A DNA stretch of 64,000 nt from Actinomycetes bacterium (GCA_023458095.1 JAEXAS010000034.1:110144-174143), one strand, 5' to 3'; positions 1-11,338 are shown, counted from the first letter of the stretch. Numbers and translations are program-made. Notes: generated by a model not told the origin, from the letters alone.

Positions 1-26
1 GGCAGTTCGATGAAGGAGTTCCTCCC

Positions 27-2528
27 ATGTTCGACCGGTTTACAGACCGCGCTCGCCGCGTGATTGTGCTCGCCCAAGATGAGGCGCGCATGCTCAATCA
101 CAACTACATCGGCACTGAGCACCTGCTTCTCGGCTTGATCCATGAGGGTGAGGGCGTCGCAGCCAAAGCCTTGGAGTCGATGGGCATCTCCCTGGAGGCC
201 GTTCGCGAACAGGTTGAAGAGATCATCGGTCAGGGCCAACAGGCGCCGACTGGACATATCCCGTTCACCCCGCGCGCGAAGAAGGTTTTGGAGTTCTCCA
301 TGCGGGAGGCCCTCCAGATCAACCACCCCTACATCGGTACTGAGCACATTCTGCTCGGCTTGATCCGTGAGGGCGAAGGCGTGGCGGCTCAAGTGCTGAT
401 CAAACTGGGGGCCGACCTTAACCGGGTTCGCAACACCGTCCTGCAGTTGCTGTCTGGCTATCAGGGCAAGGAAACTGCGGCCGCTGGTGCTCCGGAGGCC
501 GCTTCGACGGCTTCTGCGGCCACGATTCTGGATCAGTTCGGTCGTAACCTGACTCAGGCGGCCCGGGAGAACAAGCTCGACCCTGTGATCGGTCGCGAGA
601 AGGAGATCGAGCGGGTCATGACGGTGCTGTCGCGCCGTACCAAGAACAACCCGGTGCTGATCGGCGAGCCCGGTGTCGGCAAGACCGCCGTCGTAGAAGG
701 TCTCAGCCAGCAAATCGTGCGCGGCGATGTTCCCGAGACTTTGCGTGACAAGCAGATCTACACCCTCGACCTGGGGGCACTGGTGGCGGGTTCTCGCTAC
801 CGAGGTGATTTCGAGGAGCGGCTGAAGAAGGTGCTCAAGGAGATCAAGACCCGCGGTGATGTGGTGCTCTTCATCGACGAGATCCACACCCTGGTAGGAG
901 CCGGTGCTGCTGAGGGCGCGATTGATGCTGCGTCCATCTTGAAGCCGATGCTGGCCCGAGGTGAGTTGCAGACCATCGGTGCCACGACTCTGGACGAGTA
1001 CCGCAAGTACATTGAGAAGGACGCGGCCCTGGAGCGGCGTTTCCAGCCGATCCAGGTCGCCGAACCGTCGATCGCGCTGACCATCGACATTCTGCGCGGC
1101 CTGCGCGATCGCTACGAGGCGCATCACCGCATCACGATCACCGATGGCGCGTTGACCGCGGCAGCCCAGATGGCCTCCCGCTACATCTCGGATCGGTTCC
1201 TTCCGGACAAGGCGATCGACCTGATCGACGAGGCCGGTGCTCGGTTGCGGATCCGTCGCATGACAGCACCTCCGGATTTGCGCGAATTCGACGAGAAGAT
1301 CGCGACGGTGCGGTTGCAGAAAGAGGCAGCGATCGATGCTCAGGATTTCGAGGTCGCCGCGCGGTTGCGCGATGACGAGCGCAAGCTGACGATCGCGCGT
1401 GCCGAGAAGGAAGACGCGTGGAAGTCCGGTGACCAGGACGTGACCGATGAGGTCGATGAAGAGACCATCGCTGAGGTGCTGTCCAGCGCCACGGGGATTC
1501 CGGTCTTCAAGCTGACCGAGGAGGAATCCTCGCGGCTGCTGAAGATGGAAGAGGAGATCGGTAAGCGTTACATCGGTCAGCATGATGCGGTGAAGGCGCT
1601 TTCGCGCTCGATCCGCCGCACCCGTGCCGGATTGAAGGACCCGAAGCGGCCCAGCGGTTCGTTCATCTTCGCAGGCCCGTCCGGTGTTGGAAAGACTGAG
1701 CTGACCAAGGCCTTGACCGAGTTCCTCTTCGGTGATGAGGATGCCTTGATCACCTTGGACATGAGCGAATACTCCGAGAAGCACACGGCTTCGCGGATGT
1801 TCGGTTCGCCTCCCGGCTATGTGGGCTACGAAGAGGGCGGCCAGCTCACCGAGAAGGTGCGTCGCAAGCCTTTCAGCGTGGTCCTGTTCGATGAGATCGA
1901 GAAGGCTCACCCCGATATCTTCAACTCTTTGTTGCAGATTCTGGATGAGGGCCGTCTTACTGATGCCCAAGGTCGAGTCGTCGACTTCAAGAACACGGTG
2001 ATCGTGATGACCACCAACCTGGGTACTCGCGACATCTCCAAGTCGGTCAACCTGGGCTTCAGCCAGAACTCTGACGAGGCGGGCAGCTACGAGAAGATGA
2101 AGGCCAAGGTCTCCGACGAACTCAAGCAGCACTTCCGTCCGGAGTTCCTGAACCGCGTCGATGAGATTGTGGTCTTCCACCAGCTGACCAGTGACGACAT
2201 CGAGCACATCGTCGATCTCATGATTGCCGAGATCGAGGTGCGGTTGCGTGATCGTGACATGGGCATCGAGTTGACCCCGGCTGCCAAGTCGTTGGTAGCC
2301 AAGCGTGGCTTCGACCCGGTGCTAGGGGCGCGGCCGTTGCGTCGGGCGATTCAGCGCGACATCGAGGACATGCTCGCCGAGAAGATCCTGTTCTCCGAGC
2401 TCAACCCCGGTGAGATCGTGGTGGTTGATGTTGCCGAGGAGGGTGCTGAGCACGCCTTCACCTTCACTGGCCAAGCCAAGGCTCCCGTTCCGGACTCTCC
2501 GACTGCGGAGCTGGGCCAAAACTCCTGA
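27..2528 (+). CDS. clpC: ATP-dependent Clp protease ATP-binding subunit ClpC
   Basis: ClpC is the AAA+ unfoldase that feeds proteins to the ClpP protease in the cytoplasm. The 833-residue protein has the full class I layout: two N-terminal Clp repeats (about 1-146), NBD1 with Walker [10 protein letters not shown] near residue 212 and Walker [10 protein letters not shown], a UVR-type middle coiled coil near 430-470, and NBD2 with Walker [10 protein letters not shown] near residue 548. Length matches actinobacterial ClpC. The start is set by an AAGGAG at 13-18, eight bases before the ATG. A strong hairpin follows the stop. No CtsR or McsAB gene is next to it, as is usual in Actinobacteria. Identification is essentially certain. 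Confidence 0.98.
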   Translation: MFDRFTDRARRVIVLAQDEARMLNHNYIGTEHLLLGLIHEGEGVAAKALESMGISLEAVREQVEEIIGQGQQAPTGHIPFTPRAKKVLEFSMREALQINHPYIGTEHILLGLIREGEGVAAQVLIKLGADLNRVRNTVLQLLSGYQGKETAAAGAPEAASTASAATILDQFGRNLTQAARENKLDPVIGREKEIERVMTVLSRRTKNNPVLIGEPGVGKTAVVEGLSQQIVRGDVPETLRDKQIYTLDLGALVAGSRYRGDFEERLKKVLKEIKTRGDVVLFIDEIHTLVGAGAAEGAIDAASILKPMLARGELQTIGATTLDEYRKYIEKDAALERRFQPIQVAEPSIALTIDILRGLRDRYEAHHRITITDGALTAAAQMASRYISDRFLPDKAIDLIDEAGARLRIRRMTAPPDLREFDEKIATVRLQKEAAIDAQDFEVAARLRDDERKLTIARAEKEDAWKSGDQDVTDEVDEETIAEVLSSATGIPVFKLTEEESSRLLKMEEEIGKRYIGQHDAVKALSRSIRRTRAGLKDPKRPSGSFIFAGPSGVGKTELTKALTEFLFGDEDALITLDMSEYSEKHTASRMFGSPPGYVGYEEGGQLTEKVRRKPFSVVLFDEIEKAHPDIFNSLLQILDEGRLTDAQGRVVDFKNTVIVMTTNLGTRDISKSVNLGFSQNSDEAGSYEKMKAKVSDELKQHFRPEFLNRVDEIVVFHQLTSDDIEHIVDLMIAEIEVRLRDRDMGIELTPAAKSLVAKRGFDPVLGARPLRRAIQRDIEDMLAEKILFSELNPGEIVVVDVAEEGAEHAFTFTGQAKAPVPDSPTAELGQNS

Positions 2529-2536
2529 CACAGCAA

Positions 2537-2572
2537 AATGGCCCCGCCACTCGAAGAAGTGGTGGGGCCATT
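2537..2572. terminator. Bidirectional terminator hairpin after clpC
   Basis: A 15-bp stem (arms 2537-2551 and 2558-2572, one G-U pair) with a 6-base loop lies between the convergent clpC and DUF4190 genes. The outer AATGG/CCATT ends give short A and T runs on the two sides, so it can stop transcription from both directions. Confidence 0.85.
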
Positions 2573-2582
2573 CTTGCGTGGG

Positions 2583-3260
2583 TCAGGCTCCGGCGATCAT
2601 GACCAGGATCATCAGAGCCACGAAGAAGCCCCAGATGACCGTGCCGATGATGCCGAGAATGAGGCCGGCAGTGAGCATTCCGCTGGTCCGCCAGCGCCCC
2701 GGTTGGAGCCGCGACTCCTTGAGCCCGCGGAAACCCAGATACCAGGCGATGGGGGAGGCGAAAGGAATGGCCAAGATCAACCCCACCAGGCCAAGGACCA
2801 GGGACGGGATGGCCGAGGGGTGTTCGGGCAACTGCGCAAAGCCGTAGGCCTGGGGCGGATACCGCGGGGCCAGTGGGGCAGCAGGGGGTGTGCTCGGCGC
2901 AGGGTAGGGCTGGTACACAGTCTGGACGGGTGGCACGCTGCGGGGTTCGGTGTAATCAGGCTCGGCATAACCGAGCTCTGCAGAGCCGGGCTGGGCGGAA
3001 CCGTCGAGCGGAGCCGTTGCACGCGCGGGGTGAGGACTGGCCGGTCGAGGATCGGGTGCGAAGCCCTGGTCGGCGCGCTGCTCGGGCGAACCGGCCAAAC
3101 CGTCGTAGCCGAAATCTGGACGGGGGCTCGCGCCGAACGGATCGACCATGGTGGGTTCCATACCCAAGCCGTCGGATTGGGCATAGCCCTGAGACTGTCC
3201 CAGGGGGACAGTGGGCTCGGTGCCGGCTGTCCCCGGGTAGGGGTTCGTGTCGTTGCTCAT
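2583..3260 (-). CDS. DUF4190 domain membrane protein
   Basis: The 225-residue protein has a long N-terminal half rich in Pro, Ala, Tyr and Gln, of low complexity and probably cytoplasmic and disordered. A C-terminal DUF4190-type module follows: SLVLGLVGLILAIPFASPI, a loop with YLGFRGLKES, then a second hydrophobic helix ILGIIGTVIWGFF. Two-helix proteins of this sort are common in Actinobacteria and have no known function. The open frame continues upstream to about 3665, but that part overlaps the divergent gene at 3378, so I chose the ATG at 3258-3260. The domain is recognisable; the role is unknown. Confidence 0.85.
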   Translation of the reverse strand: MSNDTNPYPGTAGTEPTVPLGQSQGYAQSDGLGMEPTMVDPFGASPRPDFGYDGLAGSPEQRADQGFAPDPRPASPHPARATAPLDGSAQPGSAELGYAEPDYTEPRSVPPVQTVYQPYPAPSTPPAAPLAPRYPPQAYGFAQLPEHPSAIPSLVLGLVGLILAIPFASPIAWYLGFRGLKESRLQPGRWRTSGMLTAGLILGIIGTVIWGFFVALMILVMIAGA

Positions 3261-3377
3261 CGTTGCCTCGGAATCCTCGTGGTTCCCCCAATCTAGTCGG
3301 CCACAACAGCCGGTGGGATCGGCCGGCCTCCGGCGTGGGGTACGACTCAGGGCTGCCGACCCTTCTAGCCTGAAAGC

Positions 3378-3998
3378 ATGAGTTCGCTGCTCCACCCGAC
3401 GGGCTCCGAATCGCCGCAGATCTACTGGAGGCGGCGCATCCTGGTGCTGGCCGGCGTGCTCTTGCTCGTGGTGGGTGTGATCGTCGCGTGGCCGAAAGGG
3501 GCCCCGCCAACCGCGCCCACTGCGGTCGACTCTGCGTCCGTCGCAGTATCTCCGGCCACAACGGGGACACCGTCGGCGACTCCGACGCCAACTCCGAGCG
3601 GACCGCTGCCCTGTGATACTGCGAATCTCAGACTGACTATGGCCGGCTACAAGAAGCTGGCTCAAGGGGCTCGACAGCCCTTCGCGGTGACGGTGAAGAA
3701 TGTGGGGGCCGTCCCCTGCATGTTGAATCTCAACGCCACCAATTTCTCGCTCACCGTCACCAGCGGTTCGGATCGGATCTGGAGCACCGCAGACTGCGCG
3801 AAATGGGTTCCGGCCAAGAAGCTCACTGTGAAGTCCCAGGCCAGCTACCAGTTCACGATCACGTGGGCCTTGGTGCGGTCAGCCCCCACCTGCAAGACCG
3901 GAACTTCTTCGGTAAATCCCGGCACCTACGTGGGCAGCGCGGTCTTCAGCGACACCCTCCGTGGCCGGGTCGTCACGCTTATCACCAAGAAGGCCTAG
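3378..3998 (+). CDS. Membrane-anchored extracytoplasmic protein, DUF4232-like
   Basis: This 206-residue protein has a short basic N-terminus and one transmembrane helix near residues 21-38 (RRILVLAGVLLLVVGVIVAW). A Thr/Pro/Ser-rich linker follows (about 40-75), then a globular domain with four cysteines. The domain has NVGAVPCMLNL and a WSTADC segment, the pattern of DUF4232-like beta-sandwich domains in actinobacterial exported proteins. It would sit outside the membrane, tethered by the N-terminal helix. Its stop overlaps the stop of the convergent radA by four bases. No function can be given; the DUF4232 assignment is by pattern only. Confidence 0.75.
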   Translation: MSSLLHPTGSESPQIYWRRRILVLAGVLLLVVGVIVAWPKGAPPTAPTAVDSASVAVSPATTGTPSATPTPTPSGPLPCDTANLRLTMAGYKKLAQGARQPFAVTVKNVGAVPCMLNLNATNFSLTVTSGSDRIWSTADCAKWVPAKKLTVKSQASYQFTITWALVRSAPTCKTGTSSVNPGTYVGSAVFSDTLRGRVVTLITKKA

Positions 3999-5380
3999 CC
4001 AACCTCGGCAACGCTGAGCCGGGCCTGGACCCTTCGGCTGATCCCCAGATGATGCAATGCCTGGGCCAAGGTGGCGACCTCGACCACCTTCAGTCCCGGG
4101 ACGCTCTCCGCGGATCGGGACGGTACCAGGGCCCATTCGAAACCCAGTCGAGCGGCCTCGGCCAATCGCCGATTGAGCCCCGGGACTCGACGAAGCTCAC
4201 CAGAGAGCCCGACCTCGCCCAGCGCGATCACACTGGCGGGGGGCGGCTGATCGTAGGCCGCGGTGGCGATGGCGATGGCGGTGGCCAGATCTGCTGCGGG
4301 ATCGATCACCTTGGCACCGCCCACGGTAGAGGCGTAGACCTCTTTGGTATGCAGCTTCACGCCCGCCCGGCGCTGCAATACCGCCAGGATCATCGCGGTT
4401 CGCCCCGCGTCCAGGCCGTGGGTGATGCGGCGCGGCACGGGTGCGGAACTTGGTGCGACCAGCGCCTGGATCTCGGTCAGCAGCGGCCTGCGGCCGGCCA
4501 GCGAGATGGTGAGGCAGGTGCCCGCTGTCGGTTCGGGGTGCAGCGAGGCAAACAGCCCACTGGGATCCTCCACCTGGTTGATCCCGGTCTCAGTGAGTTC
4601 GAAGCAGCCCACTTCGTCAGCGGGCCCGAAGCGATTCTTCGATGCGCGCAGCATGCGAAAGCCGGTGTGGGATTCGCCGTCGAAGGTCAGGACGACATCG
4701 ACCAGGTGCTCCAGTGTGCGCGGTCCGGCGACGGTGCCTTCCTTGGTGACGTGGCCGACCAGGAGCACGGGCATCGCTCGTTGTTTGGCGACACGGACCA
4801 GGGCAGCGGTGACCTCTTTGACCTGCGAGATGCCGCCGGGGACTCCATCGGTTCCCGGGACTTGGACGGTCTGTACCGAATCCAACACCAGGAGTTCCGG
4901 TGCCACCTGCTCCACCTGGCCCAGCACGGTATCCAGGTCTGTCTCGGCGGCCAAGTAGAGCGATTCCTCCAGACATCCGGTCCGCTCGGCCCGCAGCCGC
5001 ACCTGGGCGGCAGATTCCTCAGCGCTGAGGTAGAGGGTGCGTCGACCACTGCGGGCCCACCGGGCTGCCAGTGCCAGCAGCAGCGTGGACTTGCCCACGC
5101 CCGGTTCGCCAGCCAGCAGGATCACCGCCCCGGGAGTCAGTCCGGTTCCCAAAACCCGGTCGACCTCCGTCAAGCCGGTGGGGAGAGCCTGCGCCTCAAT
5201 CGCTGGAACTGCCGTGATCGGGGCGGCGGTGCGTCCGGGCGTGCGAACGGCGGTGGTTCGACGCCCCGCTGCGGATTCCGACACACTGCCCCAGGCCTGG
5301 CACTCGCCACAGCGGCCCACCCAGCGCGGTGTGGTCCAGCCGCATTCCGAACAGGTGAATAGGTTCTGTGCTTTGGCCAT
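3995..5380 (-). CDS. radA: DNA repair protein RadA
   Basis: RadA is a RecA-like, hexameric branch-migration ATPase that processes recombination intermediates. All family features are visible in 461 residues: a zinc finger with C10, C13, C24 and C27, Walker A GEPGVGKST at 91-99, the RadA-specific KNRFG motif, and a C-terminal Lon-protease-like domain with GEVGLSGELR. Length is typical. In many actinobacteria radA sits next to disA, which makes c-di-AMP. Here no disA is beside it: the downstream side is a convergent exported-protein gene and the upstream side is the deletion scar at 5886. Confidence 0.97.
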   Translation of the reverse strand: MAKAQNLFTCSECGWTTPRWVGRCGECQAWGSVSESAAGRRTTAVRTPGRTAAPITAVPAIEAQALPTGLTEVDRVLGTGLTPGAVILLAGEPGVGKSTLLLALAARWARSGRRTLYLSAEESAAQVRLRAERTGCLEESLYLAAETDLDTVLGQVEQVAPELLVLDSVQTVQVPGTDGVPGGISQVKEVTAALVRVAKQRAMPVLLVGHVTKEGTVAGPRTLEHLVDVVLTFDGESHTGFRMLRASKNRFGPADEVGCFELTETGINQVEDPSGLFASLHPEPTAGTCLTISLAGRRPLLTEIQALVAPSSAPVPRRITHGLDAGRTAMILAVLQRRAGVKLHTKEVYASTVGGAKVIDPAADLATAIAIATAAYDQPPPASVIALGEVGLSGELRRVPGLNRRLAEAARLGFEWALVPSRSAESVPGLKVVEVATLAQALHHLGISRRVQARLSVAEVG

Positions 5381-5422
5381 GCCTTGACGCTACTGGGCGG
5401 ATCTGACAGCTCCTGACCCGGC

Positions 5423-5950
5423 CTAGGTCGGCGATTGGGAGTCGATCAGGCCGAACGCCAGGCTGCAGGACACCTTGGCGTCGAGGCTCTGCAGATCGAG
5501 ATTCAATAGGCGGCTGATCTGATCCAGCCGATAGTGCAGCGTGTTGCGGTGGGTGTAGAGCATGGCGGCAGTGCGCAAGGGCTTGCCATCGCATTCGATG
5601 TAGGTTCGCAGCGTTTGCATCAGCTCCCCGTTGTTGGCGGCGTCGTGGTCGACCAGCGGCTTGAGGAACTCCACCGCGGCGATACCGCCGCCGCGTCCGG
5701 CTGCGGCGGCGACGATGGCTTCCAGGTCGAAGGTACGGGAGCGAATCGGCTGGGTCTGATCCGGACGCAGCGTGCGGCGAGCGGAGGCCAAGACCATGCG
5801 GATCTCCTCGCCGTCACGGGCCGGGCCGGCGACGACGATTCGGCGACCAGGCATTTCTCGCTGTAGAACGGCCAAGACATCGTCGGTGGACGGCGCCAGC
5901 CAGGTCCTGGTGGACATCTTCGGCGAGGCCGGACGCCACGTCCGCACCAA
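5423..5950 (-). pseudogene. PucR/CdaR-family regulator, C-terminal remnant
   Basis: The C-terminal part reads as the PucR helix-turn-helix domain: LMQTLRTYIE, then MLYTHRNTLHYRLDQI. It is preceded by part of the GGDEF-like middle domain. Full regulators of this family are usually 380-550 residues; only about 150 residues of homology remain, ending near 5886. The open frame continues to 5950 only because it runs antisense to the RidA remnant on the other strand. Any residual product from a start at 5917 or 5950 would carry a DNA-binding domain but no sensory domain. I infer a broken gene, though expression of a truncated regulator cannot be excluded. Confidence 0.7.
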
Positions 5951-6029
5951 TGTGGGCGTGGCCTGGCTCCCGCTGGGTAGCCCGGTGGAGACCAGCCTGG
6001 TGGTGGCGCTGGCTGAAGGCTCTCGCTGA
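5886..6029 (+). pseudogene. RidA (YjgF) family protein, C-terminal remnant
   Basis: Plus-strand codons from GTG at 5886 encode VDGASQVLVDIFGEAGRHVR and then TNVGVAWLPLGSPVETSLVV before a TGA at 6027. This matches the last 45 or so residues of the roughly 155-residue actinobacterial RidA group, including the GEAGRHxRxxVGV and LPLxxPVE signatures. The first two thirds of the gene are absent. Just to the left the sequence becomes a PucR-type gene on the opposite strand. RidA enzymes deaminate reactive enamine intermediates; this piece lacks most of the fold and is surely non-functional. Confidence 0.75.
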
Positions 6030-6040
6030 CCAGCGTCGCC

Positions 6041-6676
6041 TCAGAGGCGGACGCGGCCGTTCGGGGTCTCGAAGGTGGCTGCCTCGATACCGGGCTGGCC
6101 ATTCGGTGAGGTGAAGGTGATCTGGACACCGTCGAAGACCGAGTCCAGATTGATGCCCAGCCAGTCCTCGACGCGGCTGCGGGTGCCGGCGATCTCGATC
6201 TCAACCAGTTTGATGGTGCCGGGCAGAGCCTTCGGCAGCACCGAGGGGTCGGCACCCCACTTGATGAAGTAGGGCAACTGTGGGTCGGCCAGCAGGCCGC
6301 GCACCCCGATCTGCTCCCACTCCAGCAGGCGTCCGTCGGGGAAATGGCGCGAGCCGTGCACCGCCTGCCGGTCCAGCCGGCGTTCATAGTCGGACAGGTC
6401 GTCGACCGACACCACCCAACCCATCCAACCGCCGCCCATTTCGGAACGAGCGCGGACGGCTTGGCCGAAAGCGGCCTTCTCCGAGGCGGGGTGCTCAAGC
6501 ACCTCGACGACCTCGATGTAGCGCTCATCAGCCAGGGGGAGGATGCGGTTACTCGTGCCGAAGCGAGGGTGGAAGCCGCCATTGAGGAACTTCTCGCCAA
6601 GCAGGTCGCCGAGTCTTTTCGCCTCGGCTTCGAGCCCGTGCGGACCGACGGCAAAAGTCAGATGATCGACATGCAT
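6041..6676 (-). CDS. VOC family (glyoxalase-like) protein
   Basis: A 211-residue protein that begins MHVDHLTFAVG and contains RFGTSNRILPL and YIEVVEVL. These are the N-terminal strand and metal-ligand region of the glyoxalase-like VOC group of about 210 residues found in many actinobacteria. The start ATG at 6674-6676 has a GGGGG run upstream; longer in-frame starts would add residues not typical of the family. It faces convergently the RidA remnant and is divergent from the isomerase gene at 6806. The substrate is unknown; family members are often annotated as glyoxalase/bleomycin resistance proteins without proof. Confidence 0.82.
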   Translation of the reverse strand: MHVDHLTFAVGPHGLEAEAKRLGDLLGEKFLNGGFHPRFGTSNRILPLADERYIEVVEVLEHPASEKAAFGQAVRARSEMGGGWMGWVVSVDDLSDYERRLDRQAVHGSRHFPDGRLLEWEQIGVRGLLADPQLPYFIKWGADPSVLPKALPGTIKLVEIEIAGTRSRVEDWLGINLDSVFDGVQITFTSPNGQPGIEAATFETPNGRVRL

Positions 6677-6805
6677 GCCCCCAATGGTGCCGGACGCTGC
6701 GCTGAGTGCGAAATCGAGGCCCTTTCGACGCATGGTTACCCGCTCTTGGACCTGCCCGCGACGCCTACCATGGGGGTTGTGACCAGAATCGACGGCGAGG
6801 GCGCA

Positions 6806-7594
6806 ATGGTGGTGCTGTCGACGTCCTCGGTCTATCCCGAATCGACGCAGGCGGCCTTCGCCTTGGCCTCTCGGTTGGGCTATGACGGTGTGGAGGTGAT
6901 GGTCGGCACCGATGCGATCTCGGCAGATGGAGACGCGTTGGCCGAGCTGTCGACCTACCATCAGGTGCCGGTCACGGCGATCCATGCACCGACGCTGCTG
7001 CTCACCCAACGGGTGTGGGGCACCGATCCCTGGGCCAAGCTGGAGAAGGCTGGTGAGGTCGCTGCGGCGCTGGGGGCGAAGGTGGTGGTCGTCCACCCGC
7101 CGTTTCGCTGGCAACGCAATTACGCGGCGGCCTTCACCGACGGTATTCGACGCCTGGAAGTCGCCACCGGCCTGATCTATGCGGTGGAGAACATGTATCC
7201 CTGGCGCGGGCCCGGCGGCGGCGAAGTCCGGGCCTACGCCCCGAGTTGGGACTGCGCGCTGCTCGACTGCGACCATCTGACCTTGGACCTGTCCCACGCG
7301 GCGATCTCTCGGCAGCGCAGCGTCGAACTGGTCCGTGACTGGGGCGAGCGTCTGGCCCACGTGCACCTCACCGATGGCACCGACGGGCCATCGGATCAGC
7401 ATCTGCTCCCCGGCGACGGCGATCAGGATCCGGCCGCGGTGGTCGCCGAACTGGTGCGGTCCGGTTTTAGGGGGCAGGTGGTCGCCGAGGTCAGTACCCG
7501 CGGCATGACCCGACGGGAGCGCGCCGAGGCGTTGGCGAAGACCTTGGCCTTCATTCGGCTTAACCTGGGTCTCGTCGAAAGGCCCTCTTCGTGA
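6806..7594 (+). CDS. Sugar phosphate isomerase/epimerase-type TIM barrel protein
   Basis: The 262-residue protein fits the AP-endonuclease family 2/xylose-isomerase-like TIM barrel. Beta-strand ends are readable: STSSVYP at the start, GYDGVEVMVG, the IHAP strand, VVVHPPFRW, AVENMYP with the usual metal-binding Glu, LDLSHAA, and VHLTDG near the end. I chose ATG 6806 because a GCGAGGG precedes it and because homologues start with the STSSVYP strand; ATG 6770 and GTG 6779 are in-frame alternatives. Its stop overlaps the GTG of the next gene (GTGA), so the two are translationally coupled. The substrate cannot be read from sequence. Confidence 0.85.
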   Translation: MVVLSTSSVYPESTQAAFALASRLGYDGVEVMVGTDAISADGDALAELSTYHQVPVTAIHAPTLLLTQRVWGTDPWAKLEKAGEVAAALGAKVVVVHPPFRWQRNYAAAFTDGIRRLEVATGLIYAVENMYPWRGPGGGEVRAYAPSWDCALLDCDHLTLDLSHAAISRQRSVELVRDWGERLAHVHLTDGTDGPSDQHLLPGDGDQDPAAVVAELVRSGFRGQVVAEVSTRGMTRRERAEALAKTLAFIRLNLGLVERPSS

Positions 7595-8367
7595 CTGAAT
7601 CCACCCCACTGCGCGGCCTGGACGTGCCCATGCGGCAACGTCCCGGCATTGAACTGCTGCTGGTGCTGGGAGTGTCGCTGGGTTCCTCGGCGGTCTACTC
7701 GATTCTGTCGATCGCCGACAAGCTCACTCGTCAGGTGGCGCTGAACCAGCAGACCACCTCGATCAACAACTCGGTGGCTCCCGACCGGCCCTGGCTCGAC
7801 TTGAGCTATCAGGTGGCCAACCTGGTCTTTCCGCTCGTGCCGGCCTTGCTGGCCATCTATCTCTTGCGGCTCAGCGGCGATTTCGGGGCGATCGGTTTTG
7901 ATCTGCGCCGCAAGGGATTCGATCTGAAAGTCGGGTTCGGGTTGGCCGCCGCGGTGGGCATTCCCGGCTTGGCCTTCTACCTGGTCGCGCGCCAGATCGG
8001 GATCAACACTTCGGTGGTTCCGGCCAATCTGGCCGAGAACTGGTGGACGGTGCCCGTGCTGGTCGGGGCCGCGGCGATGAACGCGGTCTTGGAGGAAGTG
8101 ATCATGGTGGGCTTCTGGTTCACCCGGACGCTTCAGTTGCGGTGGCCGGTGTGGGTGGTGGTCGTCTCCAGCGCGTTGGTGCGGGGGAGCTACCACCTCT
8201 ATCAAGGCTTCGGTGGATTCATCGGAAACCTCGTCATGGGGCTGGCCTTCGGGCTGGTCTATCTCAAGGTGAAACGAGTGGGGCCCTTGGTGGTCACCCA
8301 CTTCCTGTTGGATCTGTTCGCCTTCGTCGGCTACGCCTTGCTGGCGCCCTTGGTCTCCTGGCTGTGA
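7591..8367 (+). CDS. CPBP family intramembrane metalloprotease
   Basis: A 258-residue polytopic membrane protein of the CPBP (CAAX protease and bacteriocin-processing) family, related to Rce1. Motif 1 is the diglutamate NAVLEEVIMVGFWFTR. Motif 2 is SYHLYQG with its His, and a third conserved His lies in THFLLDL. All putative metal or catalytic residues are present, so it is probably active. Start is the GTG overlapping the stop of the isomerase gene. The substrate is unknown; these enzymes act on peptides inside the membrane. Confidence 0.87.
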   Translation: MTESTPLRGLDVPMRQRPGIELLLVLGVSLGSSAVYSILSIADKLTRQVALNQQTTSINNSVAPDRPWLDLSYQVANLVFPLVPALLAIYLLRLSGDFGAIGFDLRRKGFDLKVGFGLAAAVGIPGLAFYLVARQIGINTSVVPANLAENWWTVPVLVGAAAMNAVLEEVIMVGFWFTRTLQLRWPVWVVVVSSALVRGSYHLYQGFGGFIGNLVMGLAFGLVYLKVKRVGPLVVTHFLLDLFAFVGYALLAPLVSWL

Positions 8368-8382
8368 GGGTAGGCTGAGCGC

Positions 8383-10617
<2,235 letters not shown>

Positions 10618-10767
10618 TTGCGGAACACCGATCTCGCCGCATCGCCAAAGATGAAGCGTGGATGCTGAATCAGTTCTGTGAAGGGACCCCAACCGGGCCC
10701 TGATTGGCACTAGGGTGTCTGGCACGGTTCACCACGGCGGTGAGCCCAGCCGGAGAAAGCAGCAGCC

Positions 10768-10971
10768 ATGAATGACACAGTCACCAGCATCGGAAACGTC
10801 AGATTTCTGAAGGTGGCTGAGGTCGCAGCGATGCTGCGCGTGTCGCGGATGTCGGTCTACCGACTCATCCATTGTGGCGATCTGGAGGCGGTTCGATTCG
10901 GTCGGAACTTCCGGGTTCCCGAGCATGCCGTGAACGCCTACCTGCGCGGTTCCTACTACCAGGCAGGCTGA
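10768..10971 (+). CDS. Small excisionase-type helix-turn-helix DNA-binding protein
   Basis: A 67-residue protein made almost entirely of a MerR/excisionase-type winged HTH: FLKVAEVAAMLRVSRMSVYR, then the wing VRFGRNFRVPEHAVNAYL. It closely matches the short HTH protein that lies between proC and the bS22 gene in Mycobacterium (Rv0500A position). An AGAAAGCAGCAGCC stretch upstream of the ATG may serve as the ribosome site. It probably regulates a local promoter; targets are not known. It is not an excisionase of a mobile element: no integrase is nearby. Confidence 0.88.
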   Translation: MNDTVTSIGNVRFLKVAEVAAMLRVSRMSVYRLIHCGDLEAVRFGRNFRVPEHAVNAYLRGSYYQAG

Positions 10972-11009
10972 TTTCAGCCCGACCCCTCGGGTGAAGTAAG
11001 ATCGTGCCT

Positions 11010-11059
11010 CGGCTGGAATGACCAGCCGATTCGGTTGGGCTGCGCGGCAGCCCGCAACC
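11010..11059 (+). promoter_or_regulatory. Two hairpins in the leader of the bS22 gene
   Basis: Between the HTH gene and the bS22 gene are two consecutive hairpins. One has arms 11010-11016 and 11022-11028 (7 bp, 5-base loop). The other has arms 11033-11043 and 11047-11059 (about 11 bp with a small bulge). No T-run follows. They could be a weak terminator for the upstream gene or a structured 5' leader; the role is not shown. Confidence 0.4.
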
Positions 11060-11108
11060 ACCAAACGTGCCGCTTCACCATGGAGCGGAATCGAAAGAGG
11101 TCCTGCCA

Positions 11109-11210
11109 GTGGGTTCGGTCATCAAGAAGCGCCGCAAGCGGATGGCGAAGAAGAAGCACCGTAAGCTTCTGAAGAAGACGCGCATTCAGCGTCGTCGCGC
11201 GGGCAAGTAA
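11109..11210 (+). CDS. 30S ribosomal protein bS22 (AURKAIP1/COX24 domain)
   Basis: A 33-residue, extremely basic peptide starts at the GTG at 11109 and reads [20 protein letters not shown], then [13 protein letters not shown]. It is nearly identical to the small actinobacterial ribosomal protein seen in mycobacterial 30S structures as bS22 (Rv0500B position) and to the AURKAIP1/COX24 domain of mitochondrial ribosomal proteins. AGAGG precedes the start by about 9 bases. Its place after proC and the HTH gene supports the call. It is too short for most automatic gene finders and is easily missed. Confidence 0.93.
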   Translation: MGSVIKKRRKRMAKKKHRKLLKKTRIQRRRAGK

Positions 11211-11261
11211 GCCATCTGCTACCGGCCGTGATCATCCACCGGTAGCGCCCAAGAAAGACCC

Positions 11262-11293
11262 ACGACGTTCCACCCACAGGCCTGGAACGTCGT
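11262..11293 (+). terminator. Hairpin after the bS22 gene
   Basis: Perfect 11-bp stem (ACGACGTTCCA at 11262-11272, TGGAACGTCGT at 11283-11293) with a 10-base loop, about 50 bases after the bS22 stop. There is no clear T-tract, so it may end transcription weakly or protect the 3' end. Confidence 0.55.
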
Positions 11294-11338
11294 TGTGGGC
11301 TGCCTACCATTGGCTGTGACACCGACGCGAGGAGACCC

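Noticed and set aside
3803..5362. A 519-codon plus-strand open frame
   Set aside because: Antisense to radA, whose motifs are unmistakable.
6677..6805. Longer N-terminal forms of the VOC protein and the isomerase
   Set aside because: The open frames overlap each other antisense here; family start positions and ribosome sites favour 6676 and 6806.
10768..10971. Excisionase of an integrated element
   Set aside because: Although excisionase-type, it sits in the conserved proC-HTH-bS22 order and there is no integrase, att repeat or mobile gene nearby.
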